A program made the position numbers and the translations under genes. From contig JANQFY010000088.1 of the NCBI GenBank assembly GCA_028277585.1, positions 1-34,680 of the forward strand: DNA of 34,680 nt, written 5' to 3'. Source of the stretch: Sedimentisphaerales bacterium (GTDB taxonomy: Bacteria > Planctomycetota > Phycisphaerae > Sedimentisphaerales > Anaerobacaceae). The notes beneath the pieces are model-generated. The model searched no databases and was not told the origin of the DNA. It saw only the letters and a list, made by a program, of their open reading frames with translations. The number at the start of each line of letters is the position of its first letter. The stretch's first letter is position 1. Shown in pieces: positions 8,705-15,925 of the stretch.

Positions 8705-8713
8705 AGTATACCA
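8705..8713 (-). promoter_or_regulatory. Extended -10 promoter of the metallopeptidase-GLUG unit
   Basis: Read on the minus strand the sequence is TGG followed by TATACT, an extended -10 element, about 90 bases upstream of ATG 8614. No strong -35 is visible, as is usual for extended -10 promoters. Confidence 0.45.
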
Positions 8714-8762
8714 GATGCCGAACTGAATCGACGCCGAGAACACCGATTTCCTTGCCTGTCTT

Positions 8763-9737
8763 CTAGCCGAATGTCTTGCGCAGTAGCTTGAGGCCCTTGG
8801 GAACCGCCGTGCGGTAGTCCTCGTTGCCCTCGAACTCGAGCGAGACATAGCCCTTGAAGTTGTGCTTCTTCATGATCCGCCCGATCCGGGGGTAATCCAA
8901 ATCCAGCGTGTACCAGAGCCCCCCGCCGTAGTAGACCTTGGCCTGCATGAAAACGGTCTGCGGCGCGCACATGTCGAGCTTGTCGTACGGGTCTTCAAGG
9001 AAGTTGCCCGTGTCGAGCAGAACCTGCAACCAGGGCGAATCGATCGCATTGACGATGCGCAGCAGCCCCTCGGGCGTGCGGGCCAGACCCCAGTGATTCT
9101 CCAGGCCCAGAATGACGCCGTACTTCTCGGCGGTGGGCAGGCACTTCTCGATGCTATCGATCACCCACTTGAAGCCGTCGTCCTCGGTGTAGCCAGGCAA
9201 GATCGGTTCGATGCCGCGATTGGCCATGAGTTCGTCGAAGCTGCGCGTGGTCCGCCACCGGCCCGTGTTCAGGCGGATGATCGGAATCCCCATCTGATGG
9301 GCGATCTCGATCTGCTTGATGGTCAGGTCGATGTTCTCCTGACGCTTGGCCTTGTCGGGATAGACATAGCCCTGGTGGGTGGACATGCAGCACAGATCCA
9401 GCCCATTGATCAGGGCGTGACGTTTGATCTTGTTCAGGGCGGCCTTGCTCTGGTCCTCGATCTGGATGAGCAGGACGTCCACGGCATCGAATCCCATGCG
9501 GGCCGCCTCGTCGATGCACTGAACGATCGGCATCTTCATTCCGCGTTTGAAACGCCAGAAGGAATAGGTCGAGACAGCGATCGGGTTGCCGCGGCGACCA
9601 CCGTGGTCATGCGCCTGGCCGCTGTGTTCGTGCGAATGCTCCCCATGCTCATGCGAGTGCTCGCTGGCGTTGACAGCGGCGCCACTCAGTACGGCTCCGG
9701 TCCCAGCCAAAAAAGCTCTTCGATTCAGTGCGTTCAT
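8763..9737 (-). CDS. Exported sugar isomerase/epimerase-like TIM-barrel protein
   Basis: A 324-residue protein of the xylose-isomerase-like TIM-barrel superfamily (AP endonuclease 2 fold), whose members isomerise or epimerise sugars or their oxidised forms. The Tat-like signal is NRRAFLAG at residues 4-11. It is followed by an unusual His-rich linker (residues about 26-48, with SHEH and HSHEH repeats) that could bind metal. The barrel shows the expected acidic/His metal positions in GLENHWG and in LLDTGNF, and ends with GYVSLEFEG. ATG 9737 has AAAGGA upstream. The gene follows the sulfatase maturase after 61 bases and is probably the last gene of the polysaccharide operon. It would then process a released sugar, though its export signal implies action outside the cytoplasm. 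Confidence 0.85.
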   Translation of the reverse strand: MNALNRRAFLAGTGAVLSGAAVNASEHSHEHGEHSHEHSGQAHDHGGRRGNPIAVSTYSFWRFKRGMKMPIVQCIDEAARMGFDAVDVLLIQIEDQSKAALNKIKRHALINGLDLCCMSTHQGYVYPDKAKRQENIDLTIKQIEIAHQMGIPIIRLNTGRWRTTRSFDELMANRGIEPILPGYTEDDGFKWVIDSIEKCLPTAEKYGVILGLENHWGLARTPEGLLRIVNAIDSPWLQVLLDTGNFLEDPYDKLDMCAPQTVFMQAKVYYGGGLWYTLDLDYPRIGRIMKKHNFKGYVSLEFEGNEDYRTAVPKGLKLLRKTFG

Positions 9738-9798
9738 CGTATCGGTCCTTTCTGATCCGTCGATATCGGTTGTGGTCTGCCAGTGGCCAGGCCGTATC

Positions 9799-10941
9799 TT
9801 AGGCCAAATACTCCGGCCTGGCAAGGGCGCCCGAATGGACCTGGGCGGCCAATTGGTTGAAGCGAGGCAACGCGTAATCGAAGAACTGCCGATAGCTCTC
9901 GCAGAAGTAGCTCTCGCGTCCATAATCGTCCTTGTCGAACGGGGCGCGGTCCTTCATACACCCGCCGCGGCAGATCGCCAGATGGCGACAGACCAGACAC
10001 TTGTTGCAGAGGTTCTGCTTCTTGCGGGCGAAGGTCTTCTTCTTCGCACAGGCTGCGAGCTGCTCGATTGGCGTCTCGAAGATGTTGCCCAGATGCCATT
10101 TCGGATCGACGAAGAAATCGCAGGGGTAGACGTCCCCTCCGTGCTCGATCACCACGTACTGGCTGCATTGCCGATCGAACGTGCAGATCGTATGGCGTCC
10201 CCCGGCGCAGTACGTCAGAAGCGAATCGAAGTCACGGATGCTGAGCTTCTGGGGCCCATAGTCGACCCAGCGGTCGAAGATGCGACACATGAAATCGCCG
10301 TACTGTTTGGGCGTCACCGAAAACGCTGCAATCTCATCCGTCTCCGGATCGACTTCAACGCATGGGATGAACTGCAAATAGCGAATCCCCAGTCCAATCA
10401 AGAAGTCGAAGACCTCGTCGGCGTGATCAGCGGTGAGGTTGTTGACCAGCGACAGCGTGTTGTACTCAACGTTGAACGCCTTCATGCGCTCGATCGCCGC
10501 CATGACCCGGTCCCACGTGCCGCGTCCGCCCAGATCAAGGCGGTAGTGATCGTGCAGTTCCTTGGGGCCATCGATGCTGACGCCGACCAGGAACTTGCTC
10601 TCTTGCAGAAAGCGACACCAGTCGTCGTTGTCGAGCAGGATGGCGTTGGTCTGGAGCGAGTTGCCCACCTCCTGGCCGGAGACGCCGTGGGCCTTCTGGA
10701 GTTCGACCGCCTTCTTGTAGAAGTCCAGCCCCATCAGGGTTGGCTCGCCTCCCTGCCAGGCGAAGCCCGACATCTGGAAGCGCAGCTTCATGTAATCGGT
10801 GACGAGTTTCTCCAGAATCTCATCGCTCATGCGCTGCCGGCCCTGCCCGATCTCCGGAGCGCGGCACTTGTAGAAACAGTACTGGCAGTCAATATTACAG
10901 TCGGAACCCGACGGCTTGATCAATAGCGTGAATGGCTGCAT
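9799..10941 (-). CDS. Anaerobic sulfatase-maturing enzyme (radical SAM, SPASM)
   Basis: A 380-residue cytoplasmic enzyme that converts the active-site Cys (or Ser) of sulfatases into formylglycine without oxygen. The N-terminal radical SAM motif is C15-x3-C19-x2-C22 (DCNIDCQYCFYKC). It is followed by the family block FAWQGGEPTLMG, then SLQTNA and VGVSIDGP. The C-terminal SPASM region carries the two auxiliary cluster ligand sets (CTFDRQC, VYPCDFF, CNKCLVCRHLAICRGGC, then a distal C). All these features match anSME/AslB proteins in order and length. It lies 38 bases downstream of the lyase gene in the same direction and two genes after a Cys-type sulfatase, so that sulfatase and probably those at 1-438 and 1809-3173 are its clients. 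Start ATG at 10941 with a purine-rich AGAGAAG site. Confidence 0.95.
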   Translation of the reverse strand: MQPFTLLIKPSGSDCNIDCQYCFYKCRAPEIGQGRQRMSDEILEKLVTDYMKLRFQMSGFAWQGGEPTLMGLDFYKKAVELQKAHGVSGQEVGNSLQTNAILLDNDDWCRFLQESKFLVGVSIDGPKELHDHYRLDLGGRGTWDRVMAAIERMKAFNVEYNTLSLVNNLTADHADEVFDFLIGLGIRYLQFIPCVEVDPETDEIAAFSVTPKQYGDFMCRIFDRWVDYGPQKLSIRDFDSLLTYCAGGRHTICTFDRQCSQYVVIEHGGDVYPCDFFVDPKWHLGNIFETPIEQLAACAKKKTFARKKQNLCNKCLVCRHLAICRGGCMKDRAPFDKDDYGRESYFCESYRQFFDYALPRFNQLAAQVHSGALARPEYLA

Positions 10942-10979
10942 TAACTTCTCTCTTTGTCTTGCACTTCAGCGACACCGCC

Positions 10980-12974
10980 CTACGGGCGAGCCGGTTCGAT
11001 CGTGATTGTCCATTTGTCCTTGACCGGGGGCTTCTCGGCGTTGAGGAGAATCCGTGTAATCTCCTCGGGCCAGACCGAACGGAGCCGGCCGTCCCTGACC
11101 TCGATGACCTCTGTCGCCACGGTCAGTTGGCCCCCATCACACCGTATGCGCGCCGCCGGTCCAGGTTCGCCATTGGCGGTTTCGAGCAACAGAGTCCCGG
11201 GCCGTTCGACCTTCACCCGGCACGGCGTCATCAGGCTCAACATCATCGTCTGGGGGGCCTTGCTCAACGCGTAATCATCGGTCAACGTGATCGCCTTGCC
11301 CCGATCCAGACGGATCGTGCGGCGCCATGACTTGAGGTTCGCCTCTTTCGGATAGGTGCCCGCGATGTCAAGCTTGAGTTGAGCAAAATCATCCCCTGAC
11401 TCGTATGAAACATCCTTGGCCGCGTAGCGTCGGCCCGGCGCCTGCATCACGCCGTCGATGGTGGGCAGGCTGTGATACGCCGACTGCATCGTCCAGATCT
11501 CGTAGCGCCGCGAGCTGAACGTCTTACGACTGTAGGTCTCGACGCCGATGTCGATAATCATGGGCCGTCCATCCAGGTACACGATGAAGTTGCCCACGTC
11601 GTTGTGGTTGTGGCTCTCGGCGTTGTGTCCCCCTTTGGCGGCCAGGTAGAGTCCCTTCGTACTGCCCTCACGGTCACGGGCGGTCATTACCTGAATCCCG
11701 CTCATCCAAACATCGCGCACCAGAGGCAGCTTCCCTTTCGCCCGAGCCAGTTCGGAGACGCCAAAGATCTGCGCCAGACAGCGCCCCGTCGTATAGGTAC
11801 CGGTTCCCTCGAATGCCGACTCCAATCCGCCGGACTTGGCGAAGGCATGGGCGCCGAACGCCGCCATGCGATCGTCGTCGATCCGACGACCATAACGATA
11901 GACCAACGAGGCCGGGACACCCACTCGAGCCGAGGCGTCGGCGAAATTCACGAAGTAGCGATCGGCGATATGCACCCGATAGATGTACCGGCCGATCTCC
12001 TGGACGAGCGACTGGTCATAGACGTTGATCGCACCGTCGCTGGCGCTGTAGAGCAGGTCGAGACAGTCGAACAACGAAGCACCCGCCCGCGTCCAGTAGC
12101 CAGGCCCCTCATCGCAACCGCCATCATCCCCGTAAGCATCGAAGAAACTGTCCAGGCTGCGGGCGATCTTCGCGACCGCCGCGATGCGCCGCTCCTGATC
12201 CGTCTCGATCAACAGCACCGAGGCCAGCCAGTTCGAATTGCACCACGGATTCCAGTTGTTGACCGAGCGCGAAGAGAAACCCATCCACCAGAAATCATCC
12301 CGATCCAAACACGGGGTCAGAACGCGGCGATCAACCTCCAGCGCGATGCGCTTGCGAACGAGCGGCGACACCTTGTCAAGCTGCTCGCCCAGCAGGTAGC
12401 TGGTCCAGGCCAGGCTCTCGGAGGTCTCAGCAACGAACAGCGCAACGATAGGCTCATCGAAATCGGGCAGGCCGGAGCCGGCCTTCTGCGCTCCGACATG
12501 GGCGGGGACCCCCCAGAACGATTCCTCGCAAATCGCCCAGATCCCGTTGACGATGTCGTCCAGGAAACGGCCCTTGCCCTCGACGCACTCGGCGATAACG
12601 AGACTGGTCAATGCCCTGCGGCGAGCGAAGTGCTCGCGCTCGTACCGGCTGCGGTTGCCGTTCCGGGCGAACTCGAGAAACAGAGTCGCGGGCAGCGCGG
12701 GCCAATCGTACCCCAGGTACTCCTCGCCATTGGCAAGCAAGTCCTTACGGACTTCCGCGGGCAAGCCCTCCCAGGCCGACCGCTCGTTCCAGCGGGGCCA
12801 GGGATGCCAGTCCTGCCGCGCCAGCAAGAGTTTCGCGACTTTCTCCTGAGGATAGAGTTCGCCCAGTTTGAAGCGCCCTTCTCGGGCGGACGCGCCGCCG
12901 CAGAGAACAACAGTAAGGAGCACAAGACTCGTTACCATTGTCGACCTTGCCAGAGTGCAGTGCTTTCGTTCCAC
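10980..12974 (-). CDS. Secreted heparinase II/III-like polysaccharide lyase
   Basis: A 664-residue exported protein with the lyase architecture of the heparinase II/III group: an N-terminal alpha/alpha toroid (to about residue 350) and C-terminal beta sheets. The toroid holds conserved segments NWNPWCNSNW and DDGGCDEGPGYW. The sheet part holds KGGHNAESHNHNDVGNFIVY, whose His/Asn cluster is the catalytic and metal site in this group. The family cleaves uronic-acid-containing polysaccharides (heparan-type glycosaminoglycans, alginate) by beta elimination. I prefer the GTG at 12974: AGGGAG lies six bases upstream and it gives a normal signal peptide ending near GGASA. An ATG at 13013 overlaps the sulfatase stop (TGATG), and an ATG at 12938 is internal to the signal. 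Third gene of the operon. Confidence 0.85.
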   Translation of the reverse strand: MERKHCTLARSTMVTSLVLLTVVLCGGASAREGRFKLGELYPQEKVAKLLLARQDWHPWPRWNERSAWEGLPAEVRKDLLANGEEYLGYDWPALPATLFLEFARNGNRSRYEREHFARRRALTSLVIAECVEGKGRFLDDIVNGIWAICEESFWGVPAHVGAQKAGSGLPDFDEPIVALFVAETSESLAWTSYLLGEQLDKVSPLVRKRIALEVDRRVLTPCLDRDDFWWMGFSSRSVNNWNPWCNSNWLASVLLIETDQERRIAAVAKIARSLDSFFDAYGDDGGCDEGPGYWTRAGASLFDCLDLLYSASDGAINVYDQSLVQEIGRYIYRVHIADRYFVNFADASARVGVPASLVYRYGRRIDDDRMAAFGAHAFAKSGGLESAFEGTGTYTTGRCLAQIFGVSELARAKGKLPLVRDVWMSGIQVMTARDREGSTKGLYLAAKGGHNAESHNHNDVGNFIVYLDGRPMIIDIGVETYSRKTFSSRRYEIWTMQSAYHSLPTIDGVMQAPGRRYAAKDVSYESGDDFAQLKLDIAGTYPKEANLKSWRRTIRLDRGKAITLTDDYALSKAPQTMMLSLMTPCRVKVERPGTLLLETANGEPGPAARIRCDGGQLTVATEVIEVRDGRLRSVWPEEITRILLNAEKPPVKDKWTITIEPARP

Positions 12975-13012
12975 CTCAATCTCCCTGTCAGACGGTATCA
13001 TGCCGCGCCGCA

Positions 13013-14458
13013 TCAGTACACATACCCGGCCCGGAACTTGTGCAGTTCCTTCGACAATTCCTGAACCAGGTCAGCATTCTCCGGGCGCTCGGAGATGTTC
13101 ACGTTCTCGTCCGGATCGAGCTTCTGGTCGAACAGCATCCGCGCCCGCCGCTTCCCGTCCTTGTGATACCACTCGGTGTAGCAGTACCGATCGGTCCGCA
13201 CGGAGTCGCCCCTCTGGTACCGACTGTAGATCGCCTCCTTCCAGGACGCGTTCGGGTTCTTCATCAGCGGCACGAAACTGCGCCCCTCAAGATGCCCCGG
13301 CCTGGAAAGGCCCGCCAGTTCGCACAGCGTCGGGTAGATGTCCACGAATTCGGTCAAAGCGTCCGTCTTGATGCCCTTCTGAAAACCGGGGGCGCGGACG
13401 ACCAGCGGTGCGATCAGTGACGTCTGGAAGTGACAGTGCTTGCACCAGAGCGTGTGTTCGCCCAGGTTCCAGCCGTGATCGCCCCAGAGGACGACGATCG
13501 TGTCGTCACGCAAGCCAAGCCGGTCGAGTTCGTCCAGCACACGGCCGATCTGGGCATCGGTGTAGCTCGTGCAAGCGTAGTAGCCGTGAATGAGCTTGCG
13601 GGCCATCTCATCAGTGACCGGCCCTTTCTCAGGAATGCCATGGTAGGCCCTCAATTCCCCCCAGTTGTGGATCGCGGCATCGGGAGCGTCTTTGGGACGA
13701 TACGGATTGTCGGCCAAATCGATCTTGTCCGCGTCGTAGAGGTCCCAGTACTTCTTTGGCGCATTGAAGGGCAAGTGCGGCTTGACGAAACCGACCGCCA
13801 GGAAGAAGGGGTCGTCCATCTTCTCGAGCCGGCGCAGGTCGGAGATCGCCTTGTCGGCCGTCTTGCCGTCGGCGTAAGCGCTGTCCTCGACGTCGGCGCA
13901 CTCATAGGCCGGTCCCAAACCCCTCTCGGCCGCTTGAGCGATCGCCATGTTCTCGGGTCTCAGATACCCCCTGCCCCCCCATTCGCCTTTGGGTCGCCAA
14001 GCCGGCACGGACCAACTGCCTTTGCCATCATCGCGATGATGGTAGATCTTACCGTTGGAGATCGTGTAGTAGCCGTTCTGTCGAAAATGACGAGGCAACG
14101 ACAGCGGCGCGCCCCAGTCGCGATCCGCATGATGGAGGTAGCCTCGGAACGACCGGTCGCGCGTCGCGCGAATGCCCGAGAGCAGACTGGCCCGCGACGC
14201 CCCACAAACGGGCGACTGACAATAGGCTCGATTGAAGACGACCCCATCTTGCGCCAGCCGATCAATATGAGGCGAAACGATGTGGTTCTGTCCGTAGCAC
14301 CTCAGTTCCGGGCGCAAGTCGTCCACCGCAATGAACAGGACGTTGGGCCTCTTGGTCTTGCCCTGGGCCGCGGCCAACGCCCCCGGGACCGCCATCGCCA
14401 AGGCGCCCTGCCCGACCGCTCCAAGGAATCCACGTCGCGAGTAGCTTGATGAGTTCAT
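13013..14458 (-). CDS. Iduronate-2-sulfatase-like S1 sulfatase
   Basis: A 481-residue exported sulfatase. The Tat signal is SRRGFLGAV near residues 7-15. RPNVLFIAVDDLRPELRCYG is typical of the iduronate-sulfatase-like subgroup and holds the metal pair D46-D47. The formylglycine motif is C85-G-A-S-R, with Ala at the usual Pro position, a variant accepted by anaerobic maturases. Later blocks are GFVKPHLPF, the VVLWGDHGWNLGEHT metal/active-site segment and a C-terminal EWYHKDG. It removes sulfate from glycan residues; by subgroup, 2-O-sulfated uronates are likely but not shown. Its start overlaps the stop of the upstream glycosidase gene by 4 bases (ATGA), and its stop TGA overlaps an ATG in front of the lyase gene. 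Both point to one operon. Confidence 0.93.
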   Translation of the reverse strand: MNSSSYSRRGFLGAVGQGALAMAVPGALAAAQGKTKRPNVLFIAVDDLRPELRCYGQNHIVSPHIDRLAQDGVVFNRAYCQSPVCGASRASLLSGIRATRDRSFRGYLHHADRDWGAPLSLPRHFRQNGYYTISNGKIYHHRDDGKGSWSVPAWRPKGEWGGRGYLRPENMAIAQAAERGLGPAYECADVEDSAYADGKTADKAISDLRRLEKMDDPFFLAVGFVKPHLPFNAPKKYWDLYDADKIDLADNPYRPKDAPDAAIHNWGELRAYHGIPEKGPVTDEMARKLIHGYYACTSYTDAQIGRVLDELDRLGLRDDTIVVLWGDHGWNLGEHTLWCKHCHFQTSLIAPLVVRAPGFQKGIKTDALTEFVDIYPTLCELAGLSRPGHLEGRSFVPLMKNPNASWKEAIYSRYQRGDSVRTDRYCYTEWYHKDGKRRARMLFDQKLDPDENVNISERPENADLVQELSKELHKFRAGYVY

Positions 14459-15825
14459 TTCTTCTCCTCTTGAGTCTGTCTAGGCCTGGGAATCACATCA
14501 ACCACGACAACGCTGGACAAATCACCGGCGATCATGACAGGGCGATGTCCCACCACGAACGCCAGTCGATTCGCAACAAAGGGTCCCCTACTCCCCGCCC
14601 AATCACGGAAGCCCCAGCGCATCACGTAGGCGTCGTGCCCCAGGGGCTGGATCGTTACAGGTCGATCGGCATGCTCGGCTTCCAGAATGACCTGGTGATC
14701 TCGATCGTCGCTCGACCATAGCGCCCAGCAGTCGCGCCCTTCGTGGCGAAACCGCAGCCCACTCACATGCTCATCGTCGGTGGCGACGCGACCAACGTAG
14801 TCGCCTTGCCCCACCAGCGGCGCGATGTCGGCCAGTACGTGATAGGCCGGCTTGGGTGTCAGATCGGGACGCACCAGCCCGAAGGTATCCTCGTTGTGCT
14901 CCGGGTCCCATCCATCGTCCTGAAAGTCGTACCACCAGAGCCCTCGAAACGATGGCGACGTTCGCGCGAGCAGATAGAGTCGAGCCAGGTAGGACGCCGC
15001 CAGTTGCGGATCGGTGCCTCCCTTTGTGACATGCGTGGGCCAACCCATCTCCGTCACGTAGAACGGGACCTCCGCGCCGTCGTTGTAACGGCGCAGCATC
15101 TGCTGAACGCTCGTCATCCAGGTCGAACACGCTTCGGGGCCGCGCTGGGGAAACTTCTCGCTGTAGTTATAGCTGTGGATCGAGATGGCGTCGCAATAGT
15201 CCAGCGCCCCGAGCTCGAGAATGCCTTCAAGCCAACCCTTCTTGACACCGCCGCTGGTCGAAGCGCCCGCGATCACCGTCACGTCGGGATCGGCCGCCTT
15301 GATTCTCGGATAGACCGCTCTGAGCAGCTTGACATAGTCCCTGGGCGAGCCCCCCCTGCGATAGGGCTTAGGCAATCCGATGCCGATGTCCCACTCGTTC
15401 CAGACCTCGTAGAGCCGAACGTCCGCGCCGAAGTGCCGCACAACGAACTCGCTGTAGCGACAGAATCCTTCGATCGCCTCGGGTGAACGGGGGCGATCCC
15501 CGTCATCGTAGAACCGATTCGCGTAGTCGAGGATCAGCATGACGTTGAGACGTCGGGCAGCCGCTTGACGCACGTACGTATCAAATCGCTCGGGCATCGC
15601 GAGCGTGCCCTTCTCCCGTTCGACCGCACTCCAGACAACCTCGTCACGAATCGCGTCGATCCCGGCATGCTCGATGCTGTCGAGATTCATCGTGACGATA
15701 CCCTTGTCCTGGCTGAAATGTGTGCAGGCGCCTACGTAGAACCGACGGGGCTGACCCACCGCGGAAACCACCAGAACCAGCACAAAGAAAACGGCGTTTG
15801 GCATCACACGACGCACTCTATCCAT
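14455..15825 (-). CDS. Secreted GH39/GH5-like clan A glycosidase
   Basis: A 456-residue exported TIM-barrel glycosidase, the first gene of the polysaccharide operon. After a signal peptide (PNAVFFVLVLVVSAVG) the barrel starts with THFSQDKG and GIDAIRDEVVWSAVE, a pattern shared with GH39 and related clan A enzymes. The acid/base Glu is in LYEVWNEWD and the nucleophile Glu in FYVTEMGWPT. A C-terminal beta region (residues about 350-450) follows the barrel. The start ATG at 15825 is chosen because AAGGAG lies exactly six bases upstream; an ATG two codons earlier leaves no spacing. The 4-base overlap with the sulfatase gene indicates coupled translation. The substrate should be the same sulfated uronate-containing glycan as its neighbours (inference). 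Confidence 0.82.
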   Translation of the reverse strand: MDRVRRVMPNAVFFVLVLVVSAVGQPRRFYVGACTHFSQDKGIVTMNLDSIEHAGIDAIRDEVVWSAVEREKGTLAMPERFDTYVRQAAARRLNVMLILDYANRFYDDGDRPRSPEAIEGFCRYSEFVVRHFGADVRLYEVWNEWDIGIGLPKPYRRGGSPRDYVKLLRAVYPRIKAADPDVTVIAGASTSGGVKKGWLEGILELGALDYCDAISIHSYNYSEKFPQRGPEACSTWMTSVQQMLRRYNDGAEVPFYVTEMGWPTHVTKGGTDPQLAASYLARLYLLARTSPSFRGLWWYDFQDDGWDPEHNEDTFGLVRPDLTPKPAYHVLADIAPLVGQGDYVGRVATDDEHVSGLRFRHEGRDCWALWSSDDRDHQVILEAEHADRPVTIQPLGHDAYVMRWGFRDWAGSRGPFVANRLAFVVGHRPVMIAGDLSSVVVVDVIPRPRQTQEEKK

Positions 15826-15878
15826 GGGCATCTCCTTAACTCTCGGTCCGAACCGACAGGGTCAAGACCAGGAGGCCC

Positions 15879-15887
15879 ATGATACCA
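15879..15887 (-). promoter_or_regulatory. Extended -10 promoter of the polysaccharide operon
   Basis: On the minus strand TGG is followed by TATCAT, giving a leader of about 45-50 bases before ATG 15825. The -35 region is poor. The motif resembles the extended -10 elements at 8705-8713 and 18682-18690. Confidence 0.4.
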
Positions 15888-15925
15888 GAGCGGGGGCGAC
15901 TCGACCACGCCTTTTCGGACGTCAG

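Noticed and set aside
11472-13064. Long plus-strand frame opposite the heparinase-type lyase gene
   Set aside because: Same reason; the lyase motifs on the minus strand explain the open frame.
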